Positions 42,747-50,944 of a stretch of 64,000 nt of DNA are shown here, piece after piece. Position numbers and translations under genes: made by a program. Numbering within the stretch: position 1 is the stretch's first letter; the number at the start of each line of letters is the position of its first letter. The stretch is from Gemmatimonas sp. (GTDB lineage Bacteria; Gemmatimonadota; Gemmatimonadetes; Gemmatimonadales; Gemmatimonadaceae): positions 1 through 64,000 of the forward strand of contig NZ_JAPZSK010000008.1 of assembly GCF_027531815.1 (NCBI RefSeq), in the 5' to 3' direction. The notes below the pieces were generated by a model. The model was not told the DNA's origin, ran no database searches, and saw only the letters and a list, made by a program, of their open reading frames with translations.

Positions 42747-45479
42747 ATGCTCGGTATCTTGCGCAGTATCCTCCTCTCCTGCTCGGCGGCGTCCCTGCTG
42801 GCGGCCCAGCCGCGCCCGGTGCCCGGGACCCCCGACCTTCCGCCGGGCTATCGTCGCCTTGCCGACGTGACGGACCTCAAGGGCCCGCTGGCGAAGGCCA
42901 TCACCCTCGACCTCGCCCAGGTCCCGCTCAAGGACATCCTGCGGCAGATCGCCACGCAGGCCGGCCTGTCGTACGCGGCGGATCCGGCGCAGCGCGGCAT
43001 GGAGGTGCGACGGACGTTCAAGGTCAACGCCATTCCGGCGCATCGCGCCATCGCCATGCTGCTGGAGGGCACCACGTTCGAGGCGCTCGTGAGCCCCTCC
43101 GGTCAGCTCACGGTGACCGCACGGGGGACCGGGCCGGACACGCGCACGCCGCAGTCGCCGCGGGTGCGCATGAGCGGCTATGTGCGCAGCGCCGCGTCGG
43201 GCGAAGTGCTGCGCCGGGCTCGGGTCTCGGTCGACGACGAGGCGGTCCGTGGCGAGAGCAACGATGATGGCTTCTACTCGCTGCTCCTTACGCGGGGGAC
43301 ACACCGGGTGATCGTGCGCGCACTCGGGTACGCGCCGTTCGACACCACCGTCACGCTCACCGACGACGTCACCCGCACCGTCCTGCTGCAGCGGCGCGAC
43401 GTCCAGCTGGCGGCCGTCACGGTGCAGGCCAGTCGCGCCAGTGAGGATCGACCGGACCTCGACCCGCGTACCCCCGACATGAGTGTCGTGCGCCTCGATC
43501 TTCCGGCCGTCAAGCTGCTGCCGCCGGTGCTTGGCGAGTCCGACCCCATTCGCAGCCTCACGCTGCTCCCCGGGGTTTCGCTCTCCAGCGATGCCTCCAC
43601 CGCCTTCAGCGTACGCGGAGGTGCTGCCGACCAGAATCTCTTCCTGCTCGACGAGGCCACGGTCTACAACCCGAGTCACGTGCTCGGCTTCCTCAGCACC
43701 TTCAATGCCGATGCGATCGACAACGTCACGTTGTACAAGGGCGCCATCCCGGCGCGCTTTGGTGGCCGCCTGTCGTCCGTGATCGATGTGCGTCAGCGCG
43801 AGGGGAACGCGAACGAGTTCAACGGCTCCGCGTCGATCGGCTTGCTGGCCGGCCGCGGTCTGGTGGAGGGGCCGCTGCCGAAGAAGGTCGGGTCGTACAT
43901 GATCGCGGCGCGACGGTCGTGGGCTGACCTGTTCACCGGGCTTGCCAGCGATTCGGGCGTCCAGAACACCACCGCGTTCTTCTACGACGTCAACGCCAAG
44001 GCGAACGTGCGTCTGGGGGCCACCGGGGCCTTGCTGCTCTCGGGGTATCTCGGTCGCGACCGGGTTGCCGGCATCGGCGATCTGGGTGCCGGTTGGGGGA
44101 ACCGGGCGCTCACGCTGCGCTGGAACCAGGCCCTGCGCAGCAATCTCTTTTCCAAGGTCACGGCATCGTGGGGCGATTACGACTACCGGCTCGACATTCT
44201 CACGGGAACGAGTGACAACGTCCGGTGGAACTCGCGTATCGGCAGCCTGAACGTGCGCGTCGACGAGGCGTGGTATCTCTCGCCGACCAACACCATCGAG
44301 TTCGGTGCTGAACTCACGAGCCAGCGCATCAACCCGGGTGATCTCGTGCCGGTTGGTACGGGGAACGCATTCAATGCGCGCCGAATCCAGCGCCGCAACA
44401 CCCTCATGCCGGCCGCGTGGCTGGGGCAGGAGCTGGGTATCGGACCGCGTGTCTCGGTACGCTACGGGCTGCGGGTGGCCGGGTACGAGCGCCGTGGTCC
44501 GGCCACCGTGTACTCGTACGTCAACGACTCGCCCGTCGTCTACTCGGCGGCGCTCGGGCGCTATGAACCCGGCGTCGTGCGCGACAGCACCCAATTCGGC
44601 GCCGGGGCGCGACTCGCTTCGAGCGCGGGCCTCGAGCCCCGCATCTCGGGGCGCGTCATGCTCAACGCGTCGTCGAGTGTGAAGGCGAGCTATGCGAGGA
44701 CCCAGCAGTTCCTGTTGCTGGTGTCCAACACCAACTCAATCAGCCCGCTCGACGTGTGGGAGCCGGCCGGGCAGTGGGTCAGACCCCTGCTGGCCGACCA
44801 GTATGCGGTGGGCTACAGTGCGACGCGCGGCACCGTGGAACTGTCGATCGAGGGTTTCTACAAGCAGGCGCGCAACGTCGTGGACTTCATCGACGGGGCG
44901 GACGTGCTGCTCAACCCACGCATCGAGACGCAGATGGTGCAGGGCCAGGGGCGGGCCTACGGCCTCGAACTGCTCGCCCGCCGGTCGCAGGGCCCGGTCA
45001 CGGGATGGGTCAGCTACACCCTCGGGCGGTCGGAGCAGCGCTTCACCCTGCCGGGGAATCGCGGTGGTGGCATCAACGACGGCCGCTGGTATCCGAGTCC
45101 ATTCGACAAGACGCACAACCTGAACGTCGTGGCGCTGCGGCCGCTCGGGGAGAAGTGGACCCTCGGCAGCACGTTCACGCTGGCCACCGGACTGCCGGCC
45201 ACGTTTCCCACGTCACGCTACCAGGTTGACGGGCTGCTGGTGACCGAGTACGGCGCCCGCAACGCGGGACGCCTCCCCCTCTACCACCGTCTCGACCTCT
45301 CGGCAACACGCAAGGGCAGGCGCGGCGAGTGGCAGTTCGGCCTGCTGAATGCCTACAACCGATTCAACGCCCAGGCACTCCGGTTCCGCCAGCGCGAGGG
45401 TCAACCCCTCGTCACGGAAGCGGTCCAGACCTCGATCTTCGGCATCGTCCCGAGCATTGCCTACACCTTCACTTTCTGA
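42747..45479 (+). CDS. TonB-dependent transducer-receptor with STN domain
   Basis: 910 aa. Signal peptide (ILRSILLSCSAASLLAAQ), STN signalling domain at about 48-125 (LAQVPLKDILRQIATQAG, AHRAIAMLLEGTTFEAL), carboxypeptidase-regulatory-like domain at about 130-215 (MSGYVRSAASGEVLRRARV), and plug at about 230-370 (LLPGVSLSSDASTAFSVRGG, LLDEATVYNPSHVLG, LYKGAIPARFGGRLSSV). The barrel ends SIAYTFTF with the terminal Phe typical of BamA substrates. With FecI/FecR-type partners it forms a trans-envelope signalling path. The ligand is not evident; SusC-like size and a DUF4249 partner argue against a simple siderophore receptor. Confidence 0.93.
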   Translation: MLGILRSILLSCSAASLLAAQPRPVPGTPDLPPGYRRLADVTDLKGPLAKAITLDLAQVPLKDILRQIATQAGLSYAADPAQRGMEVRRTFKVNAIPAHRAIAMLLEGTTFEALVSPSGQLTVTARGTGPDTRTPQSPRVRMSGYVRSAASGEVLRRARVSVDDEAVRGESNDDGFYSLLLTRGTHRVIVRALGYAPFDTTVTLTDDVTRTVLLQRRDVQLAAVTVQASRASEDRPDLDPRTPDMSVVRLDLPAVKLLPPVLGESDPIRSLTLLPGVSLSSDASTAFSVRGGAADQNLFLLDEATVYNPSHVLGFLSTFNADAIDNVTLYKGAIPARFGGRLSSVIDVRQREGNANEFNGSASIGLLAGRGLVEGPLPKKVGSYMIAARRSWADLFTGLASDSGVQNTTAFFYDVNAKANVRLGATGALLLSGYLGRDRVAGIGDLGAGWGNRALTLRWNQALRSNLFSKVTASWGDYDYRLDILTGTSDNVRWNSRIGSLNVRVDEAWYLSPTNTIEFGAELTSQRINPGDLVPVGTGNAFNARRIQRRNTLMPAAWLGQELGIGPRVSVRYGLRVAGYERRGPATVYSYVNDSPVVYSAALGRYEPGVVRDSTQFGAGARLASSAGLEPRISGRVMLNASSSVKASYARTQQFLLLVSNTNSISPLDVWEPAGQWVRPLLADQYAVGYSATRGTVELSIEGFYKQARNVVDFIDGADVLLNPRIETQMVQGQGRAYGLELLARRSQGPVTGWVSYTLGRSEQRFTLPGNRGGGINDGRWYPSPFDKTHNLNVVALRPLGEKWTLGSTFTLATGLPATFPTSRYQVDGLLVTEYGARNAGRLPLYHRLDLSATRKGRRGEWQFGLLNAYNRFNAQALRFRQREGQPLVTEAVQTSIFGIVPSIAYTFTF

Positions 45480-45486
45480 GCGCCTC

Positions 45487-46347
45487 ATGCCAAATCGCGG
45501 CGTACTACCGATGTTGCTCATGTCCACGCTCGCGCTGGTCGGCTGCGAACGGGTAGTGAACGTGAGCGGCCTGGAATACCAGCCGCGCCTCGTCGTGGAG
45601 GCGCGCCTGGAGCGTGAGCGGAGTGCCACCGCAGCGGACCAGGTCATCCAGCTCAGTATCACCCAAAATGTGTTCGCCACGGCGTCACCCACGCCGGCCC
45701 GCGGGGCGCGGGTCCGTGTGCTGGACGATGCCAACCGGCCCACACTCTTCGTGGAGTCGCTGCGGGACCCCGGGACGTATCGTGCGGCGGCGATGGCCTT
45801 GCCGGTGGGTCGCGCGCTCACGCTCGAGATCGAATGGGACGGCGACCTGTACCGCGCCACGGAAGTCATGCAGCCCGGCGTCGCCATGGACTCGCTGTTC
45901 TTCAGGGCGGAGTTCGACGAAGTGGACACGGGGCGGAACTGGCGGGCCACGATCGCGGTGCAGGATCCCGGATCCCAGCGGAACTTCTACCTGTGGGACC
46001 AGTGGATCGACGGGCGGCGACTGGTCTCGCCCGACAGTGAAGAGTTCTCGCGGGTCGTGCAGTCGGACGAGCGATTCAACGGCTCGAGGATTCGCCAGTT
46101 TCAACCGTACTCCGACTGGCTGGTCCGGTCCGGCCAGCTCGTGCGGGTGCGGCAGCTGTCAATCTCCGAGCAGGCGTTTCGCTTCTATACCGCGCTGTCG
46201 GCGCAGGTGGGCAACAACGGGTCGCCCTTCGGCGTGCCGGTCAGCAGCGTCCGCGGGAATGTGGCCAACACCACGAATCCCTCGAAACGGGCAGTGGGAT
46301 ACTTCATCGCCGGGGAGTACACGGAACTGGAGCGCCGGGTGCCGTAG
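45487..46347 (+). CDS. DUF4249 lipoprotein
   Basis: 286 aa with a clear lipobox (LLMSTLALVGC, Cys20). DUF4249 proteins are regularly encoded after STN-type TonB receptors and are taken to be their outer-leaflet partners. Visible family features: LVVEARLERE near the mature N-terminus, VFATASPTPARGARVRVLDD, YRATEVMQPGVAMDSL and a C-terminal YFIAGEYTELERRVP. Only 7 bp separate it from the receptor gene. It is the last gene before the tRNA-Pro-derived repeats. Confidence 0.88.
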   Translation: MPNRGVLPMLLMSTLALVGCERVVNVSGLEYQPRLVVEARLERERSATAADQVIQLSITQNVFATASPTPARGARVRVLDDANRPTLFVESLRDPGTYRAAAMALPVGRALTLEIEWDGDLYRATEVMQPGVAMDSLFFRAEFDEVDTGRNWRATIAVQDPGSQRNFYLWDQWIDGRRLVSPDSEEFSRVVQSDERFNGSRIRQFQPYSDWLVRSGQLVRVRQLSISEQAFRFYTALSAQVGNNGSPFGVPVSSVRGNVANTTNPSKRAVGYFIAGEYTELERRVP

Positions 46348-46454
46348 GGCGCGGGGGGTCCGCCTCCGCGCGTTGGCGGCGGTCATGCCGACACGCACGG
46401 CGCGAACGGGGTCCCTTCGGACGAAGGCCTCCATGGGTACCGATGCAAGCAAGC

Positions 46455-46541
46455 CCCCGCAGCGACCGAAGTCGTTGCGGGGCGTCTTGCTGTCTCAGTC
46501 GGGGCGACTGGATTTGCACCAGCGACCTCCTGCTCCCGAAG
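46455..46541 (-). repeat. att copy 1: tRNA-Pro 3' part plus terminator
   Basis: First of three direct repeats. It contains a terminator hairpin (46455-46482) and then the 3' half of tRNA-Pro up to the anticodon arm. It differs from the intact tRNA at 46517, which changes T55 of the T-loop, and after 46541. The hairpin is identical to that of copy 2. There is no 5' half, so it is not a tRNA gene. Confidence 0.88.
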
Positions 46542-46562
46542 CCGGAGCGCGGCGATGGCGAC

Positions 46563-46609
46563 CGCGACAATCGCGACAGCACAGAGGGGAAATCGCGACA
46601 ACCGCGACA
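46563..46609. repeat. four CGCGACA repeats in two pairs
   Basis: CGCGACA at 46563, 46572, 46594 and 46603: two pairs with 9-bp internal spacing, the pairs 31 bp apart. They lie next to att copy 1, where integrase arm-type or accessory protein sites are expected. Function is inferred. Confidence 0.6.
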
Positions 46610-46722
46610 CCCACAATGGGGTCTTGGCGGGCATTCTGGGAAAGTATCTGGGAATGCCCCTGGGGGCGCCGGTCAGGCCCCTGCAATCTCGCGGACGTGA
46701 CGCCCGGGAACCCCGCCCCGTC

Positions 46723-46757
46723 TTGTGGGGTGTAGCACTGGGTGCTACAGTATACGC
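46723..46757 (+). promoter_or_regulatory. toxin-antitoxin promoter with palindromic operator
   Basis: TTGTGG (46723-46728), 17 bp, TACAGT (46746-46751). Inside it is a perfect inverted repeat TGTAGCAC / GTGCTACA (46731-46738 and 46742-46749) with a 3-bp centre, the expected site for self-repression by the HTH antitoxin. The toxin ATG is 7 bp past the -10, so the mRNA would be leaderless. Confidence 0.7.
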
Positions 46758-47138
46758 ATGGCCAGTGCTCCCCGCCCGTCCCGCGTCTTCAAGACCGCCT
46801 GGTTCGCCAAGGCGGCCCGGAAGGCGACCATCGGGGACGACGAACTGTGCCGCGCCGTGAAGCAGGCAAAGGCCGGTCAGTGCGACGACCTCGGCGGCGG
46901 GGTGTACAAGAAACGGGTGAGCCGGAATCTCTACCGGAGCATCGTGCTGGCGAAGGGTGGCCGGCACTGGGTGCTGACCTACCTGTTCGCCAAGAAGGAC
47001 CGCGCCAACATCGATGCGGCGGAGCTCGCGACCTTCCGGGAGCTCGCCAAAGGGTATGAGAAGCTGACGGCCGCGCAGCTCAGCGCGCTGCTCACGTCCA
47101 AGGACCTCGAGGAGATCTGCCATGGCGACCAAGCCTAA
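46758..47138 (+). CDS. RelE/HigB-like toxin (PF06296 type)
   Basis: 126 aa. Matches the PF06296 RelE group: VFKTAWFAKAARKATIGDDEL, LGGGVYKKRVSR, HWVLTYLFAKKDRANID, ELATFRELAKGYEKL and an LEEICHG-type end. Such toxins are ribosome-dependent or free mRNA interferases. The gene precedes its antitoxin (a higBA-type order) and overlaps it by 17 nt. No ribosome site; the operator-promoter directly upstream predicts a leaderless transcript. Start ATG 46758. Confidence 0.88.
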   Translation: MASAPRPSRVFKTAWFAKAARKATIGDDELCRAVKQAKAGQCDDLGGGVYKKRVSRNLYRSIVLAKGGRHWVLTYLFAKKDRANIDAAELATFRELAKGYEKLTAAQLSALLTSKDLEEICHGDQA

Positions 47139-47445
47139 GTACAAGAGCGACGCCTTCGAGGCGATTCATTCCGCGGCCTCTGCGCTCCATCGAGCGGGTG
47201 CCATCGGCAAGACCACCATGCGCCAGTTCGACGACGCGGCGCTGAGTGCCCCCGAGCCCCTCGCCCCAGTGCAGATCAAGAAGATCCGGGAGCAGGCCAA
47301 GGTGAGTCAGGCCGTGTTCGCGCGCCGGCTCAACACCAGCGCCAGCACCGTGGAGAAGTGGGAGACGGGGGCCAAGAAGCCGAGCGGGGTGGCGCTCAAG
47401 ATGCTCGCGGTCGTGAGGAAGCACGGATTGGCGGTGCTGGACTAG
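47122..47445 (+). CDS. XRE-family antitoxin (HigA/NadS-like)
   Basis: 107 aa. The N-terminal half (FEAIHSAASALHRAGAIGK, TMRQFDDAAL) is the usual extension of the group; the C-terminal helix-turn-helix reads IKKIREQAKVSQAVFARRLN then STVEKWETGAKKPSGVALKML. It should bind the TGTAGCAC palindrome and the toxin. GGAG (47109-47112) lies 9 nt before ATG 47122. A terminator-like hairpin in att copy 2 follows, but it is oriented for the other strand. Confidence 0.9.
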   Translation: MATKPKYKSDAFEAIHSAASALHRAGAIGKTTMRQFDDAALSAPEPLAPVQIKKIREQAKVSQAVFARRLNTSASTVEKWETGAKKPSGVALKMLAVVRKHGLAVLD

Positions 47446-47469
47446 CACTTTTCGCGGGATGCCAACAGA

Positions 47470-47503
47470 AAAAAACCCCGCAGCGACCGAAGTCGTTGCG
47501 GGG
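47470..47503 (-). terminator. tRNA-Pro-derived terminator with long T-run
   Basis: Stem CCCCGCAGCGAC / GTCGTTGCGGGG around a CGAA loop; read on the minus strand it is followed by seven T. It is the best terminator of the three att copies and probably resembles the original tRNA-Pro terminator. Confidence 0.85.
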
Positions 47504-47566
47504 CTTCTGTCTCTCTCAGTCGGGGCGACTGGATTTGAACCAGCGACCTCCTGCTCCCGAAGCAGG
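47476..47566 (-). repeat. att copy 2: tRNA-Pro 3' part plus terminator
   Basis: Second direct repeat. From 47520 to 47566 it is identical to the 3' 47 nt of tRNA-Pro (discriminator to anticodon stem), then diverges. It carries its own terminator hairpin, identical in sequence to that of copy 1. It is the likely left attachment site of the 8.6-kb island. Confidence 0.9.
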
Positions 47567-47632
47567 TGGGTTGCAAGAAATGGCCGTTGGGCGCATCTTG
47601 GGGCTGTGCGCGCTCCAGAGGAGAAATGCCGC

Positions 47633-47690
47633 TGTGACCCGCTGAGAGCCGCAACCGTTCCCGGCAATTCCTGCCATTCTATGTGACCCG
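47633..47690. repeat. paired TGTGACCCG repeats before the integrase
   Basis: TGTGACCCG at 47633-47641 and 47682-47690, 49 bp apart, between att copy 2 and the integrase start. Candidate integrase arm or regulator sites. Confidence 0.4.
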
Positions 47691-47706
47691 TTTGTGTACG
47701 GTAACC

Positions 47707-49131
47707 ATGCCGAAGATTGCGCGACAGGCCATTAGCAAGCGGGTGCTTGACGCCGCGAAGCTCCAAGCCGCCCGGGAAGGGCGCCGTGTGCGCCTCTGGG
47801 ACGTTGAGCCCAAGGGGTTAGGGGCGCGGGTGCATCCGACCGGTACGGTCACGTGGTTCGTCCGGTATGCCCGCCCGGAGGGCGGGGAGAAGCGGTGGCA
47901 GACGTACAGCCTTACCGCCAGCACCGACCGTACCGACGAACGCGTTGACGAAGCCTCTACGCTGGACCATGTGCGCAAAGCGGCCAAGGCGGCGCTCTCG
48001 CGGATCGAACGGGGGCGCGACCCCCTCGCAGAGCGTGGCGCGTGGCGCACCGCCAAGAGCGTGTCCGACCTATTCCCGCTCTGGATTGCGGCGCCTTCGC
48101 CCCGTGGCGTAGCCAAGAAGGAGAGCACCACGGGTGAGTATGAGCGGCTATGGGAAGCCGAGATTCAGCCCCGGCTCGGTAGCAAGACTGTTGCATCGGT
48201 CACGCCGCTCGACGTGCGCCAGGTGATTGCCGAGGTGCGGGCCACACCTGGGGAGCGCACCGGGAAGCCGCGCGTGGTGCTGGCAAACCGTGTCGCCGCG
48301 CGACTGCGCGCGTTCTTCAACTGGTGCGAACTGGAGGGGCATCGCCCAAAGCACTCCAACCCGGTGAACACCAAGGAGGACGTAAAGCCGGAGCCGCAGC
48401 AGAAACGCGCGCTGACCGTCGCACAGTGGCATGCCCTCTACGGAGCCCTTGCCACGGCAGAGACGACAGGGTTGCCGGTGGCGCCCGCTTTGAAGGGCAA
48501 GGAGCGCGGGAAGCCCAAGACGCCGCGCGCGTCCCGTGCAAAGCCGAACGCGCGCGCCTACGTGCTCAAGCAGCCGCGTGGTGCGCGCGGGTCGTATGCC
48601 CGTGAAGCCACGGAGGTGATCCGACCGGCCAGCCCGGTGGCCGTGGCGGCACTGCGCTTTCTGCTGCTCAGTGGCTGGCGAGAATCGGAGGTGCTCACGC
48701 TCCGGTGGGAGCACATCGACTTCACGACGGGCCAAGCCACGATAGACACCAAGACCGGCGAGCGGGTGATGGAACTCGATACGGTCCACATGCTGCCGCT
48801 GCTCAAGGGGCTACCGTGGCGACAGGACACCGGCCCGGTATTCCCGGGTCGGAAGGCGGGGAAGCCGCTCAAGGAGATTCGACACCTGTGGTATGCCGTG
48901 CGTCACGCCGCAGGGGTAGGGCATGCCCGGTTGCATGACCTTCGGCATACCGTCGCGTCTATCGCGCTGTCCAGCGGCAACACCCTAGAGGAAGTGGGCG
49001 CGCTGCTGGGGCACCAGGACCCAGCGAGCACGCGCCGGTACGCGAAGCTGTACAGCAACACGGTGCGCCAAGCGCAGGACCGGACGCTGTCGGCGCTGCT
49101 CGGTACCCCCGTGCAGCCGCCGCAGTCGTGA
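47707..49131 (+). CDS. tyrosine-type integrase
   Basis: 474 aa from ATG 47707. N-terminal arm-binding DUF4102-like domain (VRLWDVEPKGLGARVHPTG), SAM-like core-binding domain (about 125-230), and the catalytic domain with R325 (SGWRESEVLTLRW), H410-x-x-R413 (LHDLRHTVAS), H436 (LLGHQDP) and Y445 (STRRYAKLY): a complete catalytic set. A Lys/Arg/Pro-rich insertion (GKERGKPKTPRASRAKPN) lies before the catalytic Arg. It should recombine the tRNA-Pro-derived att sites. GTG 47683 is an alternative start. It reads away from att copy 2. Confidence 0.93.
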   Translation: MPKIARQAISKRVLDAAKLQAAREGRRVRLWDVEPKGLGARVHPTGTVTWFVRYARPEGGEKRWQTYSLTASTDRTDERVDEASTLDHVRKAAKAALSRIERGRDPLAERGAWRTAKSVSDLFPLWIAAPSPRGVAKKESTTGEYERLWEAEIQPRLGSKTVASVTPLDVRQVIAEVRATPGERTGKPRVVLANRVAARLRAFFNWCELEGHRPKHSNPVNTKEDVKPEPQQKRALTVAQWHALYGALATAETTGLPVAPALKGKERGKPKTPRASRAKPNARAYVLKQPRGARGSYAREATEVIRPASPVAVAALRFLLLSGWRESEVLTLRWEHIDFTTGQATIDTKTGERVMELDTVHMLPLLKGLPWRQDTGPVFPGRKAGKPLKEIRHLWYAVRHAAGVGHARLHDLRHTVASIALSSGNTLEEVGALLGHQDPASTRRYAKLYSNTVRQAQDRTLSALLGTPVQPPQS

Positions 49132-49164
49132 CCGGTAGGGAGTCGCCCGTGCTACGTTCCGTGG

Positions 49165-49413
49165 ATGTCGATGGCTGACCGGTTCCTGACTCGCGCCCAA
49201 GCAGCGGCACGGCTCGGCATTGCCCCCAAGACGCTGGCGAACCTGCACAGCACCGGGGGTGATGCCCCGCCCGTGGTGTACGTCGGGCCCGGATCGCCGC
49301 GCTATTCGGAGCGGGCGCTGCTGGCGTGGCTCGCTGGGCGCACAGTGGCCAACAGTACGGAAGCCGACGCTCTAGGGTTGACGCGTCGGGGACGCCGCCA
49401 GCGAGGCGGATAG
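49165..49413 (+). CDS. small HTH protein, AlpA/excisionase-like
   Basis: 82 aa. Winged HTH of the MerR/AlpA type: RFLTRAQAAARLGIAPKTLANL, then GSPRYSERALLAWLAGRTV, followed by an Arg-rich tail. It lies 33 bp after the integrase on the same strand, a usual place for a recombination directionality factor or a regulator of it. ATG 49165 is used, with GTGG only upstream; ATG 49171 is possible. Confidence 0.8.
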   Translation: MSMADRFLTRAQAAARLGIAPKTLANLHSTGGDAPPVVYVGPGSPRYSERALLAWLAGRTVANSTEADALGLTRRGRRQRGG

Positions 49414-49638
49414 ATCCCACTGCGGGCGCGTCGGCGAGTAGGGGACTGCGCGCGCTGGCGGGGGGCTTCGCTGCGACCCACCCCCGTAGCCCTTCGGACC
49501 CCCCGGGGGCTTCGGTCGTTACCTCCCGACCCCACGTATTCCGCCGTACCGAGCGTTCACCAGACCGCAGTAGAGTCCAGAGTACATTACGTTTCAATTA
49601 AGACTCTTGACAAAAGCTCCTCTCATCGAACGTCCCTC

Positions 49639-49672
49639 TTGCTGTACGGAAATCGGGCAGTATACTACGTGT
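49639..49672 (+). promoter_or_regulatory. promoter with leaderless start
   Basis: TTGCTG (49639-49644), 16 bp, TATACT (49661-49666). The next gene's ATG is 6 bp past the -10, predicting a transcript with almost no leader, like the toxin promoter at 46723. A separate TTGACA occurs at 49607 without a matching -10. Confidence 0.6.
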
Positions 49673-49903
49673 ATGGCAACGGAGCATATCGCGCCACCGG
49701 CACCGGCTCTGCTCACCCGGCGACAGGTCGCCGAAGCCGCTGGAGTCACCTCGCAACATCTCGCCAATCTGGCGGTGCTCGGTCGGGGCCCGGTCATTAC
49801 GTATGTCGAGAACCGCCCCCGCTACGCCCTGGATGAGGTGAACGCGTGGCTTGCCGCCCGTCGCGTGTCGCGGCGGCGCCGTGCGGAACTGGTAGCCGGG
49901 TAA
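49673..49903 (+). CDS. small HTH protein, second AlpA-like regulator
   Basis: 76 aa starting MATEHIAPPAPALLT. The HTH reads RRQVAEAAGVTSQHLANLAVL, with a wing-like segment NRPRYALDEVNAWLAARRV and a basic tail. It is paralogous in layout to the protein at 49165. A TTG at 49607 in the same frame is less likely because the promoter lies between it and ATG 49673. Probably controls island gene expression. Confidence 0.78.
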   Translation: MATEHIAPPAPALLTRRQVAEAAGVTSQHLANLAVLGRGPVITYVENRPRYALDEVNAWLAARRVSRRRRAELVAG

Positions 49904-49945
49904 CCGTCCATCGCCCTCCCGTGTTGGGCGGCGCCGTATTCGCGC

Positions 49946-50152
49946 CTAGACGAAGCTAGGTACGCGCAATTCGCTGGCTGCGCGCGCTCCTAGGCTATCG
50001 CAGACGGTCAACGACACCGCGCACTCGCGCGCGCGTTCATCGTGCTGCACATGAACGACGACCTTCCCGCCGTTGGGCAGGGCAATTTCCTGCTCAAGAA
50101 ACCAGCTCGCATCATCGTTGATGCCGCTGGCGTGTTCGGTGACTTCCAGCAC
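49946..50152 (-). CDS. small hypothetical protein
   Basis: 68 aa beginning GTG 50152 (LEVTEHASGINDDASW) with GAGG 7 nt before. Pattern EIALPNGGKVVVHVQHDERA suggests a small beta-strand domain. It is the only minus-strand gene in this part of the island. No family recognised, and a chance frame cannot be excluded. Confidence 0.45.
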   Translation of the reverse strand: MLEVTEHASGINDDASWFLEQEIALPNGGKVVVHVQHDERARECAVSLTVCDSLGARAASELRVPSFV

Positions 50153-50292
50153 GGGCGCCTCGTTGGTGGAAGGGTGCTAGTGAAACAGACAGTGTCGAAG
50201 GTAGGATGCACGTAAGTCGTTGTCAAGCAAGCAGTTAGACGTGTCGCGTTGCCCTTAAGGTGTCGCGCCAGCCAATGGTAGGAGACAACACA

Positions 50293-50853
50293 GTGAACGA
50301 CCCCGTCCCGGTCCCGGCTCCGCTGCCGGAGGATGCGCGCGCACATACGGTGCTGGACCTCGTGTGCGACGGCGCCAGTGTGCGTGATGCGTGTGTGCGT
50401 GTCGGGTTGCCGCGTACGACGCTCTACCGGCTGCTCGACACCGACGCCGCACTACGCGAGCGGTACGCCCTGGCGTTGCAGCTGCGCGCACATGCTTGCG
50501 CTGATCTTATTGAGGACATCGCTAGCGGGCGCGAGAGCGCCGACGCCACCGCGCGCGCCGTGCTGAATGCCATCGCCGACGTGGACCCCGCGAAGGTGGA
50601 GAAGGTCGCGCGCGCCGTGCTGCGCGAGAGTGTCCAGCGCGACCGATTACGCATGGACGCGGCCCGCTGGATCGCCGCCCGGATGTACGCCGGACAGTAC
50701 GCCGCCGACGCGGCGCCAAGCGCCAAGGTACCCGCCGCGCACCGGGTACACATCACCTTCGAGCCGCCACCGCCCCACGTCGCCGCGCGACTCGGCGCGG
50801 GCGGTTCTACTCACGACATCCCGGAGGCTGACTTTGAGACGATAGAGCAATAG
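50293..50853 (+). CDS. terminase small subunit-like HTH protein
   Basis: 186 aa from GTG 50293, chosen for AGGAG at 8 nt; GTG 50260 and ATG 50275 are in frame. The N-terminal HTH (VLDLVCDGASVRDACVRVGLPRTTLYRLL) and the following helices (ERYALALQLRAHACADLIEDIA, DRLRMDAARWIAARMYAGQY) fit phage terminase small subunits and related satellite proteins. The C-terminal part has HRVHITFEPPPP and an acidic end. Without a large subunit nearby it could redirect a helper phage packaging machine or simply be regulatory. Confidence 0.7.
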   Translation: MNDPVPVPAPLPEDARAHTVLDLVCDGASVRDACVRVGLPRTTLYRLLDTDAALRERYALALQLRAHACADLIEDIASGRESADATARAVLNAIADVDPAKVEKVARAVLRESVQRDRLRMDAARWIAARMYAGQYAADAAPSAKVPAAHRVHITFEPPPPHVAARLGAGGSTHDIPEADFETIEQ

Positions 50854-50944
50854 ACCGCCGCAGGATCACGAAGGACCCCGCAGCACCACAACCGAAGGTA
50901 TGCCCCGCGTGATACGCGGGGGAACCGTTCTCAATGAGGCATTA

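Larger units (their letters stand above)
46455..47475. mobile_element. 1-kb mini-island between att copies 1 and 2
   Basis: Segment bounded by two direct repeats of the tRNA-Pro 3' end. It carries only a toxin-antitoxin pair with its own operator-promoter, plus short CGCGACA repeats; there is no integrase. Likely a deletion remnant of an older island, or a cassette carried along by the integrase of the neighbouring island. Boundaries are those of the repeats; the exact crossover base cannot be seen. Confidence 0.65.

Noticed and set aside
46500-46541. A second tRNA-Pro gene at att copy 1
   Set aside because: Only the 3' half is present, with a T-loop change at 46517 and no D-arm or 5' acceptor strand.
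47520-47566. A third tRNA-Pro gene at att copy 2
   Set aside because: Identity to the tRNA stops at the anticodon stem; the 5' part is unrelated sequence.
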